32,479 nt of DNA from Candidatus Cloacimonadota bacterium. GTDB taxonomy: Bacteria > Cloacimonadota > Cloacimonadia > Cloacimonadales > Cloacimonadaceae. Where the stretch lies: NCBI GenBank assembly GCA_028681035.1, contig JAQUJJ010000032.1, forward strand, positions 1 through 32,479, read 5' to 3'. The notes beneath the pieces are model-generated. The model saw nothing but the letters and a program-made list of their open reading frames with translations, did not search any database and was not told the DNA's origin. Shown here piece after piece: positions 1 through 7,701 of the stretch. Position numbers and translations under genes: made by a program. Positions within the stretch are counted from its first letter, which is position 1, and each line of letters begins with the position of its first letter.

Positions 1-704
1 GTAAAAGTAAAGGTAAGACCTTCTGCAGGAAACACAGTTGCGTTTAATGTGCAAGTTGAATTATTTGCAGTTCCTGATGTAGTTTCACTCCAATCTGTGG
101 TAGTGGTGCGGTTATTGAATTCGGCATTAGAAGCACCTCTTAAGCCCACCTGAATGGTGTGAAGAGATGTGCTGTTAAAGGGATTTAAAATACCATAAAC
201 AAATTGAACATTGTTACCATTTTCATGAAACTGAATCTGGAAATTTAGGTCATCACTCGCTGTGGCAGTTGGAGCGCGGCGCCAATGTTTCCACTGGACT
301 GTGAACACGCGGTTCGGAGCAGTTCCACTGGATAAAGACATCAATTCACCATCAGCTTTGGATTTGATATCTTTGCATAGAGCGGCAACGATATTATTGG
401 TTCCGTTTGTAGAACTAATAGCAACAGTGCTGGTGGCAACATTATCGCCAAAAGCAATAAAGCCGTTGGAAGCAATGCTGATTGTGGTGTAGCTCACCCC
501 ATCGTAGGTGAAGGTGAAACCTAATGGTAAGGCTAAAAAACTTTCGTTGTCATTTGCGCTTGTCCCGTGGACAGTTCCTCCGCTGATAGCAGTGTATGTT
601 CCCGTCGTGGAAGCAAACGAATATTCGCTCACTATTGCCCATGCGCCGAGGGTTACTGCTGTAAAGATCAGCAGAAGAAGGAGTTTGTAAAGTTGTGCTT
701 TCAT
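1..704 (-). CDS. Secreted beta-rich surface protein, N-terminal part (cut by window edge)
   Basis: Reading leftwards from the ATG at 704, the frame stays open for 234 codons to the window edge, so the C-terminus is missing. The product starts with a typical signal peptide: MKAQLYK, a run of leucines, then a cleavage region near LGAWA. The rest is rich in Thr, Ser, Asn and Gly with alternating hydrophobic residues, including LPLGFTFTYDGVSY and IASNGFIAFGD. This resembles the N-terminal beta-sandwich module of exported proteins that carry C-terminal sorting tails in FCB-type bacteria. An AAGGAGA ribosome site lies a few bases upstream of the ATG. Export is well supported; the precise function is unknown. 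No catalytic motif is visible in the part present. It points away from ppnP and shares the 705-1029 spacer with it. Confidence 0.8.
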   Translation of the reverse strand, partial: MKAQLYKLLLLLIFTAVTLGAWAIVSEYSFASTTGTYTAISGGTVHGTSANDNESFLALPLGFTFTYDGVSYTTISIASNGFIAFGDNVATSTVAISSTNGTNNIVAALCKDIKSKADGELMSLSSGTAPNRVFTVQWKHWRRAPTATASDDLNFQIQFHENGNNVQFVYGILNPFNSTSLHTIQVGLRGASNAEFNNRTTTTDWSETTSGTANNSTCTLNATVFPAEGLTFTF

Positions 705-1029
705 AGCATCTCCTTTTCTTGTAATTACTTAATTTTGATTCCTAAAAATAACAGTATTAGCGTAGCGACACATTACGCCAACGCACTAATCCACACACTA
801 CGGAACACAGAAATTATGTCAAGCAAAACTTGTTTGATTCTAAGGATATCACAGGCAAGAATGCTCTAATTCACAATTATTCTAAACAAAAGCCATGCGG
901 CATCCTTATCAAAACTACAATAGAATCCCATCAGGTATGTTACTAAATGGGAAGATATAAATATTATGCTGGACACGCATTTAACAATAGTAAAAGTGGT
1001 TTCTACAAGATAAACAACAGGAGATGAAG
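705..1029. other. Divergent intergenic spacer
   Basis: This AT-rich spacer separates the secreted-protein gene (minus) from ppnP (plus). I see no open frame with a credible ribosome site and no strong hairpin. A weak promoter-like pair for ppnP at 940-967 is listed separately. Confidence 0.6.
940..967 (+). promoter_or_regulatory. Possible ppnP promoter
   Basis: TTACTA at 940-945 and TATTAT at 962-967 are separated by 16 bases, about 60 bases ahead of the ppnP start. The match to a sigma-70 promoter is only fair, in a stretch where AT-rich matches arise easily. Confidence 0.25.
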
Positions 1030-1311
1030 ATGATAGCAGTAAACGAGTATTTTGGTGGCAAAGTAATATCCATAGCTTTGAACAATGAAAGCGGAAAATG
1101 TACCGTGGGTGTGATGGATATTGGCGAATATGAATTTGGAACTTCTACAATTGAATACATGACTGTGGTTTCGGGTGCATTGAATGCCCTGCTGCCGGGG
1201 GCAACACAGTGGAAGGTATATCCTGCCGGCGAAACATTTATCGTGGCGGCAAACACCAAGTTCCAGCTTAAGGTTGCAGAGCAGACAGCATATTTGTGCT
1301 TATACAAATAA
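1030..1311 (+). CDS. ppnP: Pyrimidine/purine nucleoside phosphorylase PpnP
   Basis: The 93-residue product matches the PpnP (YaiE, DUF1255) family along its whole length. Recognisable segments are NEYFGGKVISI, VGVMDIGEYEFGT, MTVVSGALNALLPG and the C-terminal AYLCLYK. These small cupin-fold enzymes phosphorolyse a broad range of purine and pyrimidine nucleosides to base and ribose-1-phosphate in the cytoplasm. An in-frame ATG two codons upstream (1024) directly abuts the GGAG at 1020-1023, too close to be used. The ATG at 1030 has a six-base spacing and gives the family length (E. coli PpnP is 94 residues). The gene is alone on its strand and converges with the hydrolase gene. A hairpin follows its stop codon. 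Confidence 0.95.
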   Translation: MIAVNEYFGGKVISIALNNESGKCTVGVMDIGEYEFGTSTIEYMTVVSGALNALLPGATQWKVYPAGETFIVAANTKFQLKVAEQTAYLCLYK

Positions 1312-1333
1312 CCGCAGGTAAGTCCCTGCGGTT
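1310..1333. terminator. Stem-loop between convergent genes
   Basis: AACCGCAGG (1310-1318) pairs perfectly with CCTGCGGTT (1325-1333) around a six-base loop. It lies at the ppnP stop codon and just after the stop of the oppositely oriented hydrolase gene. Neither side has a clear T-run, so it may be a weak or factor-assisted bidirectional terminator. Confidence 0.5.
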
Positions 1334-1347
1334 AGGAATAATAAACC

Positions 1348-2145
1348 TTATATTCTAAGCTCTGAGGCTGGTATTTCCCAGCGGGAAAGGTCGTGATCTA
1401 ATAGTAGTATTCCGTCACGCTCCTTCAGTCGAGAATAGATTAGCTTTTTGGCAGCATAAGTATCCTTACGTGCGATATCGTAGGCGGAGGTTATTGCGGG
1501 AGAGGTGTGGAAATAAGTGGGGACAATATCTCCTGCATAGATGTAAAAGCCTTCTGGTAAATCTACTTGCACAATTTGGCTGCCAACGCTATGTCCGCCA
1601 ACTCCAATCAGGGTGATTCCTGGGGCAATTTCACACTCGCCATCTATCAATTCAATAGTGCCGCTGCTTTCCAATAAACTTAGCTGGTGCTTAAAGTTGT
1701 AAGCTGCATGGTTTAAGCCATCGGGGTTTTTTGCCATTTCCCATTCGGATTTTTGAATCCAGTGGGTAGCTTTGGGAAAGGTGAGTGCATCTGTGTTGCC
1801 AAAACTGGTTGCGATACCTCCGGCATGGTCGAAATGCAGATGCGTCATAACCACATCGGTGAGATCAATATCGTTTAGCCCAAGTTCACTTAAGGCAAAG
1901 GGCAGCATGAACTCTGAGGGTTGGTAAATCTCAATTTGCTTAGGTGACAGTCTGTTACCTAAGCCGGTATCCACCAGAATGTTCCGTCCGGGGATCATAA
2001 TTAGTAAGAGATTCAAATTCATTCTCTGGCGACGGAGCTTGTCCACTTGGATATGTTTGCTCCAAATTGCCCAGGGCATAACTCCCATGAAGGCACCACC
2101 ATCAGACCAATAATGTCCGGCGTTAACTTTATGGATGGATTTCAT
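1348..2145 (-). CDS. Metallo-beta-lactamase-fold hydrolase
   Basis: The 265-residue protein carries the MBL zinc signature THLHFDHAGG, with H102, H104, D106 and H107. The later ligands fit H185 (in GVGGHSVGSQ), D206 (in YAGDIVP) and H251 (in LLLDHD). The N-terminal ILVDTGLGN stretch is the usual MBL strand before the metal motif. Overall it resembles the lactonase/AHL-lactonase-like branch of the superfamily, but no substrate can be named from sequence. There is no signal peptide, so it is probably cytoplasmic. Its start lies two bases after the jag stop codon and the ribosome site is weak. It therefore probably depends on read-through and coupling from the rpmH-jag operon, of which it would be the last gene. 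Confidence 0.88.
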   Translation of the reverse strand: MKSIHKVNAGHYWSDGGAFMGVMPWAIWSKHIQVDKLRRQRMNLNLLLIMIPGRNILVDTGLGNRLSPKQIEIYQPSEFMLPFALSELGLNDIDLTDVVMTHLHFDHAGGIATSFGNTDALTFPKATHWIQKSEWEMAKNPDGLNHAAYNFKHQLSLLESSGTIELIDGECEIAPGITLIGVGGHSVGSQIVQVDLPEGFYIYAGDIVPTYFHTSPAITSAYDIARKDTYAAKKLIYSRLKERDGILLLDHDLSRWEIPASELRI

Positions 2146-2147
2146 AC

Positions 2148-3074
2148 TTACTCGCTGCTTTCTGGTTTGGGGGGGCGGCGGCGTTGTCTGGTGGGACGTG
2201 GCGCAGTGGGTTTAGTTGGTTGTTCTGTAGTTTTCTCGGTTTCTGGCTTGGATTTGGAAGTCTTGTTAGCAGCGGTTTTGAAAGGGTAATCAGCATCTGT
2301 GCCGTCGGGTATTGCTGGTTTTGTTGTCTTCTGCGGGCGAGGTGGTCTAGCATTTCGCAGCTTTGGCACAGCAGAGTTCTTTTTATCTTTGCTGTCTGCT
2401 GCCGCTGGCTTTCCTTTCTCAACGTTACCTTGTGAAAGAACTTCCTTCTCGCTTTGTTTGGCTGAAAATATTACGATACGTTTCTTTTCGCCTTCGCCGA
2501 TAGTAAGCGTGCGTAAGCCTTTGTCACGTTCCACATGACGGTGAATAATGCGACGCTCTCCGGCACTCATTGGCTCTAGAGTAAGGGCTTTGCCATGAGC
2601 TTTGATTTTGGATATCTGGGGCAAAAACTGCCGGAAGAAATAGTCTTCCCTGCGTTCACGGTAACCATCTGCATCGAGGTAGATTTTATCTATCTTCCGG
2701 TCGTATTCAAATACGCGATTTACCAGGAACTGGATGCTTTCCAGCATATTTCCATTTTTACCAATCAGGAAACCCGTGTCTTTACAGCCATTGATTTCCA
2801 GGTACAATGTTTTGCCTTCCAGCTTGGTGGTGATAGAATCGAAACCCAAGCTCATTTTGGTAAGCAGGCTGATAGCAAATAATTTAGCACGATCTGCCGT
2901 GTCTGGCAGTTGAAAGCGCACTAAGGCGGTTTTGTTGGCGAAAAGTCCGAAGATGCCATTACTTGGTTTCTTCAAGATTTCGTATTTAAGTTCCCAATCG
3001 CGGATAGTGTTTTCTTTACGGAAAGCAGCAATGATATCTTCAATGCAGGTTCCGCTTTTATCTATAATTGTCAT
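2148..3074 (-). CDS. jag: Jag/KhpB-type RNA-binding protein
   Basis: The 308-residue product has the three Jag modules in order. First is the Jag-N domain (about 1-50, with KPSNGIFGLF). A KH domain follows (about 85-145), with the GxxG loop GKNG at 105-108. An R3H domain (about 155-205) contains ERRIIHRHV. The family binds RNA and is linked to cell-wall and division control in Gram-positives. The gene classically follows yidC, as here. Its ATG overlaps the yidC stop (ATGA), so the two are translationally coupled. The last 100 or so residues are an unusual low-complexity tail rich in Lys, Pro, Ala and Thr, ending in an RQRRRPP patch. It is probably disordered and adds basic surface. No such tail is needed for the core fold. 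Confidence 0.92.
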   Translation of the reverse strand: MTIIDKSGTCIEDIIAAFRKENTIRDWELKYEILKKPSNGIFGLFANKTALVRFQLPDTADRAKLFAISLLTKMSLGFDSITTKLEGKTLYLEINGCKDTGFLIGKNGNMLESIQFLVNRVFEYDRKIDKIYLDADGYRERREDYFFRQFLPQISKIKAHGKALTLEPMSAGERRIIHRHVERDKGLRTLTIGEGEKKRIVIFSAKQSEKEVLSQGNVEKGKPAAADSKDKKNSAVPKLRNARPPRPQKTTKPAIPDGTDADYPFKTAANKTSKSKPETEKTTEQPTKPTAPRPTRQRRRPPKPESSE

Positions 3075-4708
3075 AGATTTTCCTTGTTTTTAAAGTGTTT
3101 ATTAAGATAGTACTGATGGATTATGGAAAGAATATTAAAAGCCGTCCAATAAAGTACTAATCCTGCTGGCATACCTTTGAAGATGAAGAACATCATAATC
3201 GGCATCATCCAGGTCATCATCTTCTGCTGAGATTGCATCGCTTTTTGCTTGTCGTCCATTTGAGAATCGTCCATTTTAGCGGGACGCATCATAAGAGATT
3301 GGACTATCATGAACAAGCCCATGACGATAGGCAGAACCAGGTAAGGATCAGGCTCGGAGAGGTCTTTCAACCAAAAGACGAATGAGGCATTGCGCATATC
3401 AATTGAGTAGCGCAGAACATTGTAAAGCGGGATAATAATGGGGAATTGAATAAGCAGGGGCAAACAACCTGCCAAAGGACTAGTGTTATTATCCTTATAG
3501 AGCTTGCTCATTTCTTGCTGTTGCTTTACTTTGTCGTTAGCGTAAAGTTTCTGGATCTGTTGAATTTGGGGCTGAAGTTGTTGCTGCTTAAAGCCATGTT
3601 CCATCTGTTTATGCGTTAAGGGGTATAAAAGAAACTTCATGGTTAACGCAAATATCAGCAGCACGGCACCGTAGTTTTTAACATAGCGATGGAGAAGCTT
3701 CAGATACCAGGCAAAGATGTTAGCAAGCCAACGCAACCAGCTTACTCCGCGCTCTGGAATGTTATCCATCTGTCTGCCGTATTGCTTCAATAACTCATAA
3801 TCAGCAGGACCGGCATAGATGATGAAGCTCTGACGCCAGCTTTGTTTGGCATCGGCTTGGCGTGAATCGATAGTAAAGAAGGGATTGCCGGTAGCTTTGT
3901 TGACACCGGTACTAAAATTCCGCATTAGGCTTGGTTCTTTTTCCTTAAGCGCAATAGTAAAATACTTACTGCGTAAGGCTGCCCAAGAGAAATTGTTGAA
4001 CGAGCCATTGGGCTGAGCTTTCTTAAACTTGGAAAGGCTGGTTTTTTGTATCTGATTATCGGCATACATCAGAAACTTGTAGTCCTGAGCTTTGCTCTTG
4101 TTAATTCTTTCCGTATCGGCAATACCGGAAGAAAAATCAAGCTCTATGCCGTTCATGGCTTGGATACCGCTTACTGCAACACTAAGGGCGATACCATATT
4201 GATTGTCTAAGGAAAAGCGTTTTTCTACTTGTGGAGTGGCTGCATCTCCCAGATAGAAACTTACATACGATGAGTCAGGTGATATGTTGTACTGAAAAAC
4301 TGTTTGTGAAAGGTTGGTTTCACTTCCTGGATGGATTAGTTTCAAATCTGCCATAGAGTTATCTGCGGGGATTAAGCTAACCGGGTTCTTGTCATGAGTT
4401 AGGAACTTATTCAGCTCCACTTGCTGGATGTTACCTCCCTTTGTGTTGAAACTTACGGTCATTAATTCATTAGAAAGCTGTAGTGTCTCTGGTGCTGTAG
4501 TGCTTACAAAAAGGCTATCTGGCAGAGGTGTCAAAACAATGCTATCAACAGGAACAACCGCAGGTTCAGTAGCTACGGGAGCAGGGCTTTCTTTTACTGC
4601 TTGAAGCTGTTTCTGTTGTTCTAGTTGCTGAGGTTTCCATACAAATTGACTGAATACCAAGTAGAGGATAATCATCAGTAAAATTGCGGTTAGGGTTCGT
4701 TTATCCAT
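3071..4708 (-). CDS. yidC: Membrane protein insertase YidC
   Basis: The 545-residue protein has the Gram-negative YidC layout. A first membrane segment spans about 6-24 (MDKRTLTAILLMIILY). A large periplasmic beta domain spans about 75-320. The conserved five-helix insertase core (about 340-540) includes PLAGCLPLLIQFPIIIPLY and a final GLVLYWTAFNILSIIHQYY. It inserts and folds inner-membrane proteins, alone or with Sec. The position that is arginine in the hydrophilic groove of E. coli YidC (R366) appears to be Lys358 here (LTMKFLLYPLTHKQ). The C-terminus is basic. A strong AAGGAGG ribosome site precedes the ATG. It lies 11 bases after yidD and overlaps jag by four bases. Confidence 0.97.
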   Translation of the reverse strand: MDKRTLTAILLMIILYLVFSQFVWKPQQLEQQKQLQAVKESPAPVATEPAVVPVDSIVLTPLPDSLFVSTTAPETLQLSNELMTVSFNTKGGNIQQVELNKFLTHDKNPVSLIPADNSMADLKLIHPGSETNLSQTVFQYNISPDSSYVSFYLGDAATPQVEKRFSLDNQYGIALSVAVSGIQAMNGIELDFSSGIADTERINKSKAQDYKFLMYADNQIQKTSLSKFKKAQPNGSFNNFSWAALRSKYFTIALKEKEPSLMRNFSTGVNKATGNPFFTIDSRQADAKQSWRQSFIIYAGPADYELLKQYGRQMDNIPERGVSWLRWLANIFAWYLKLLHRYVKNYGAVLLIFALTMKFLLYPLTHKQMEHGFKQQQLQPQIQQIQKLYANDKVKQQQEMSKLYKDNNTSPLAGCLPLLIQFPIIIPLYNVLRYSIDMRNASFVFWLKDLSEPDPYLVLPIVMGLFMIVQSLMMRPAKMDDSQMDDKQKAMQSQQKMMTWMMPIMMFFIFKGMPAGLVLYWTAFNILSIIHQYYLNKHFKNKENL

Positions 4709-4719
4709 AAAAATCCTCC

Positions 4720-4950
4720 TTAGGGAAGGGGGTCGTAACCGCCCTTATTAAAGGGGTTACAACGAACTACACGCCAAACGGTTAAATAAGTAGCTTTAAT
4801 AAAGTTATACTTCTTGAAAGCTTCGAAACCATATCGGCTGCAAGTCGGTTCGAACCGACAGCTTCTTGGCAGGTAAGGCGATATAGCTATTTGGTATAGC
4901 CTGATAATGCCTAAAAAAAGCAGGTTTGGTAAACGCAGAATGAAGTTCAT
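4720..4950 (-). CDS. yidD: Membrane protein insertion efficiency factor YidD
   Basis: The 76-residue product contains the YidD signature: IRLYQIAISPYLPRSCRF, then PTCSRYGFEAFKKY and a C-terminal VVRCNPFNKGGYDP. The family is a small amphipathic membrane-associated protein that assists YidC. A TTG two codons upstream (4956) keeps the frame open. The ATG at 4950 forms an ATGA overlap with the rnpA stop, so I take it as the start. It sits between rnpA and yidC, as in most bacteria. Confidence 0.95.
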   Translation of the reverse strand: MNFILRLPNLLFLGIIRLYQIAISPYLPRSCRFEPTCSRYGFEAFKKYNFIKATYLTVWRVVRCNPFNKGGYDPLP

Positions 4951-5279
4951 GTGCAAGTGCGTTTATTCAATAATGCAACAAGCGTGGTAAGTTGATCGCT
5001 CAAAGCTTGCCATGAAAGCTCTCCAGCTCCGTTTCTCGCACTAATCACAAGCTTGAACCCATCTGGTAAGCGGGTAATATTGTCGCCAATCCAAGCTTTG
5101 ATTCTGCGTTTAAGCAAGTTCCTCCGCACAGCATTGCCAACCTTACGGCTAATTGTGATACCCACTGCTGTTTCACCAATTTGGTTAAAACCTGGAACAT
5201 AGAAGTATGCCGTCCGAAGCTGAAAATCGGGGTTTCTGAATTCGGTGTACTCAGCGTGAGATGTGATCCACCGCACCAT
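4947..5279 (-). CDS. rnpA: Ribonuclease P protein component
   Basis: The 110-residue basic protein has the RnpA RNA-binding signature SRKVGNAVRRNLLKRRIKA at 44-62 and the usual preceding strand ETAVGITI. It is the protein subunit of RNase P, which matures the 5' ends of tRNAs together with the catalytic RNA (not present in this window). A stop codon a few codons upstream in frame leaves the ATG at 5279 as the first possible start. The N-terminus (MVRWITSHAEYTEF) lacks the common basic KRxRL beginning but aligns with the expected helix. It begins four bases after rpmH and overlaps yidD by four bases. Confidence 0.93.
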   Translation of the reverse strand: MVRWITSHAEYTEFRNPDFQLRTAYFYVPGFNQIGETAVGITISRKVGNAVRRNLLKRRIKAWIGDNITRLPDGFKLVISARNGAGELSWQALSDQLTTLVALLNKRTCT

Positions 5280-5283
5280 AAGC

Positions 5284-5418
5284 TCATACGCTTAAGGTTT
5301 TTCTCCCTTTTGCTCTACGACGTGCCAAGACCTTGCGACCATTCTTGGTTGCCATGCGGCTGCGGAAGCCATGTGTGCTCTTACGGGGTCTGTTATGGGG
5401 TTGATAAGTACGTTTCAT
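5284..5418 (-). CDS. rpmH: 50S ribosomal protein L34
   Basis: Translating leftwards from the ATG at 5418 gives 44 residues and a TGA stop. The product begins [18 protein letters not shown] and continues with [20 protein letters not shown], an unmistakable L34. L34 is a small, highly basic protein of the large ribosomal subunit. It heads the rpmH-rnpA-yidD-yidC-jag operon. AAGGAGA at 5428-5434 is a good ribosome site, and a promoter candidate lies at 5464-5492. dnaA, often found on the other side of rpmH, is absent here. Confidence 0.97.
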   Translation of the reverse strand: MKRTYQPHNRPRKSTHGFRSRMATKNGRKVLARRRAKGRKTLSV

Positions 5419-5463
5419 TTTAGTCTATCTCCTTGAATATATGCGTAATTATGTACAGAAAGC

Positions 5464-5492
5464 CATAAATTTGTAAGGGCAGGGAATGTCAA
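5464..5492 (-). promoter_or_regulatory. Candidate rpmH operon promoter
   Basis: On the minus strand a perfect TTGACA (5487-5492) is followed after 17 bases by TTTATG (5464-5469), ahead of the rpmH ribosome site. The -35 match and spacing are good; the -10 match is poor. Confidence 0.4.
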
Positions 5493-5615
5493 GATGTTTT
5501 TCTGGTGATTTATCCCTATTTCATCAAAGACTGTTCAAATTTCAGTAGGATATTTAGTCGGTGAGAGCTACGCAGGCGAGATTTATATGATGAAGACAGA
5601 AATCAGCGGCGTCCT

Positions 5616-5694
5616 TGCTTGAATTGCCCTATCATTGCCCACTCATTGTCCATGACAAGGGGAATGAGTGGGCAATGATAGGGCAATTCAAGCA
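5616..5694. repeat. Long perfect inverted repeat, copy 1
   Basis: Arms of 32 bases (5616-5647 and 5663-5694) are perfectly complementary around a 15-base centre, and a few further pairs are possible inside the centre. The arm begins TGCTTGAATTGCCC. A closely similar element lies at 13142-13226, so this is a dispersed repeat and not a chance palindrome. It begins two bases beyond the stop codon of the TrhA-family gene and could act as a transcript end or 3' stabiliser, although no T-run follows. Confidence 0.9.
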
Positions 5695-5696
5695 GG

Positions 5697-6368
5697 CTAC
5701 TTCATCAGTTGTAACATGCCAAAAAAGTGGCAGATACTACCACCGAGGACAAACAAATGCCAAACACTATGGTGGTATGGCAAACGCTTTGCTGCGTAGA
5801 ATATTATACCAAGCGTATAAGCTAAACCGCCTATTAACATCCAGATAAGAAAGGAAGATGGAGCAGCGTGAAGAAGAGGCTTAATGGCGATAACAACTAT
5901 CCAACCCATGATTATGTAAATTGCGATGGATGCGGTTTTCAGCTTTCCCATGGCAAAAATCTTAAGGGATATTCCCGCAAGAGCCAAGCCCCAGATAATC
6001 CCGAATAAAGTCCATCCCCAGCCGCCTCGCATAGTACCTATAGTGATGGGAGTGTAGGTACCGGCAATCAGCAAGAAAATGGAGGAATGGTCTAAGATAC
6101 GGAAAAAGCGTTTCATCTTTGGTTGGGGAAAACTGTGGTAAAGTGTGGAGGCAAGGTACAAAGTTATCATAGTGGCACCATAGATGCAGAAGGACACAAC
6201 CTTCCAAGTGTCGCTGCGGTGCGCAGCAAAAACAACCAGGATTACGAGTGCCGCAACAGATAGCCCAACTCCTATTCCATGAGTTATAGCATTTGCTATT
6301 TCCTCTCCCATGCTTTGGCGGGGGCTTAGCGGAATGCGGTCTAAGAAGCTTGGTTTGGAGTTATTCAT
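5697..6368 (-). CDS. TrhA/hemolysin III family membrane protein
   Basis: The 223-residue protein has about seven hydrophobic segments. It carries the hemolysin III/PAQR-like signatures: EEIANAITHGIGVGLS near the N-terminus, LASTLYHSFP in the middle, ILDHSSIFLLIAGTYTP, and HSVWHLFVLGGSICHFFG at the C-terminus. The conserved His, Asp and Ser residues are probably metal ligands, as in PAQR proteins. Family members such as YqfA/TrhA influence membrane energetics and lipid homeostasis. The hemolysin name comes from an early Bacillus report and does not imply toxicity. AAGGAAAATA precedes the ATG. It is the last gene of the eight-gene run, 11 bases after nadD, and ends directly at the long inverted repeat. 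Confidence 0.92.
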   Translation of the reverse strand: MNNSKPSFLDRIPLSPRQSMGEEIANAITHGIGVGLSVAALVILVVFAAHRSDTWKVVSFCIYGATMITLYLASTLYHSFPQPKMKRFFRILDHSSIFLLIAGTYTPITIGTMRGGWGWTLFGIIWGLALAGISLKIFAMGKLKTASIAIYIIMGWIVVIAIKPLLHAAPSSFLIWMLIGGLAYTLGIIFYAAKRLPYHHSVWHLFVLGGSICHFFGMLQLMK

Positions 6369-6379
6369 TATTTTCCTTG

Positions 6380-6967
6380 TTAGCTATGATACAGCCGCAC
6401 TATTTCTTCTTCTACTATCTCTGGCACCATGCCTTTGATACTCTCGTTTCTTGCAATAAGGCGTCTAATTTCAGTTGAAGAAATGGGAGACCTGACAATT
6501 GGTAATTCAATAGCGTTAATCCCGTGCAAGTTAATATCTTGAACCTCGTACCCTGGACGGGGAAGGATAAGAAAAAGCAAGTTTGCCGCTAACCAAGGGA
6601 AGTCATACCACTTTTCAAGTTTGGCTAGATTATCGGCACCAATGATGAACACAAAGCGAGTTTGGGGGCTTTCAGCGAAAAGTTTTTGCATAAGGTGGGC
6701 AGTATATCCGCTACCTGTTTCATCTGCTGTGGATATGGCAAATCGAGGCTCAGAGGCAATTACTGATTCAACAAGCATAAATCGTTTAGCATAGTTAAGA
6801 ACGATTTTGTCCGCTTTAAAATGGTGATTACCACTCGGAACGAACAACACACATGCAACCTTGGTTAGTGACAGCACCTGATTGGCTATATGCAAATGTC
6901 CCGAATGAATGGGATCGAAACTGCCTCCCAAGACGGCAGTGCAGCCTTCAAGCACACTAAGATTCAT
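6380..6967 (-). CDS. nadD: Nicotinate-nucleotide adenylyltransferase
   Basis: The 195-residue protein shows the nucleotidyltransferase motif GGSFDPIHSGHLH (His21 and His24) and the second signature ISSTEIR at 162-168. FVPSGNHHFK and FIIGADNLAKLEKW are also typical of NadD. It adenylates nicotinate mononucleotide with ATP to give deamido-NAD, the penultimate step of NAD synthesis, in the cytoplasm. Its ATG shares a base with the bamD stop (TAATG), and no strong separate ribosome site is visible, which suggests translational coupling to bamD. Confidence 0.96.
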   Translation of the reverse strand: MNLSVLEGCTAVLGGSFDPIHSGHLHIANQVLSLTKVACVLFVPSGNHHFKADKIVLNYAKRFMLVESVIASEPRFAISTADETGSGYTAHLMQKLFAESPQTRFVFIIGADNLAKLEKWYDFPWLAANLLFLILPRPGYEVQDINLHGINAIELPIVRSPISSTEIRRLIARNESIKGMVPEIVEEEIVRLYHS

Positions 6968-7689
6968 TATTTGAAGCGGCGGGACAGCCGTTTTGCCTCT
7001 TTTGAATTAGGATAGCGAGATAGCAGGCGGTCGTAGCTTTGCTTAGCTTTTTCACTATTCTTTTGGTGCAGGTGAAGTTTAGCAGAATAGTACAAAGACT
7101 GGCGATCAAGTTCGTCGGTATTCCCGAGGGCAATAAGCTCATCAAAATACATCAGTGCAGCACTGTAATCCTTCATCTTGTAATGAATATATCCGTTCAG
7201 ATACTTCTTTTCCAGAAGCTTATACTGGGCTTTGCGGATATAATCCAAGGCAGCAGAATAGCGTGGATCAGAGGGGAACTTTTCTATAAAAATGTAGAAG
7301 GCTTCTATGCTGGCGATAGTTTCATTTTGGTCGTACTGCGGAGAAAGTGATTCCTCAAATAAACTTGCACCAACTTGGAAGTAGGCATTGCTTACATCTG
7401 GATGATCTGGGAAGGAGCTAATGAATTGCTCATATTTGCTTTGAGCATCGGCAAATTTGTTTATCGCAAAATAGCAATCAGCCTGCCTGAGGTTTGCGTA
7501 TGCAGTGGATGCGGACTTACGTTCAAAGGATATTTCATCATATAGAATGGCAGCACGAGCATATTTACCCTTGGCATATAGTTCATCCGCTGTCTTAAGT
7601 CTTACTTCTGTAGAAAGCTGTGTTTTGTTGCGGCTACACGCTGTGAAGCCAAGCATTAGTATCAATAGGGCAATAATAAATCGATGCAT
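6967..7689 (-). CDS. bamD: Outer membrane assembly lipoprotein BamD
   Basis: The 240-residue protein starts with a lipoprotein signal (FIIALLILMLGFTAC, Cys18 when counted from the chosen start). TPR-like helices follow through the whole length, for example ADELYAKGKYARAAILYDEI and ADAQSKYEQFISSFPDHP. This is the BamD (YfiO) pattern; with BamA it inserts beta-barrels into the outer membrane. The frame is open to an ATG six codons upstream (7707). I chose 7689 because AAAGGAA at 7695-7701 is well spaced from it and because it avoids overlapping the preceding gene. The neighbouring CpoB-like gene and an unknown envelope gene fit an outer-membrane role. Confidence 0.88.
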   Translation of the reverse strand: MHRFIIALLILMLGFTACSRNKTQLSTEVRLKTADELYAKGKYARAAILYDEISFERKSASTAYANLRQADCYFAINKFADAQSKYEQFISSFPDHPDVSNAYFQVGASLFEESLSPQYDQNETIASIEAFYIFIEKFPSDPRYSAALDYIRKAQYKLLEKKYLNGYIHYKMKDYSAALMYFDELIALGNTDELDRQSLYYSAKLHLHQKNSEKAKQSYDRLLSRYPNSKEAKRLSRRFK

Positions 7690-7694
7690 TAATG

Positions 7695-7701
7695 TTCCTT
7701 T
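7695..7701 (-). promoter_or_regulatory. Ribosome site that sets the bamD start
   Basis: AAAGGAA on the minus strand lies five bases before the ATG at 7689. The longer frame's ATG at 7707 has a poorer site. Confidence 0.55.

Noticed and set aside
5284..5700. Replication origin next to rpmH
   Set aside because: dnaA is absent and no cluster of DnaA-box-like sequences is visible; the rpmH operon alone does not show an origin.
5615..5848. Plus-strand frame of 77 codons
   Set aside because: Made from the long inverted repeat and the antisense of the TrhA-family gene.
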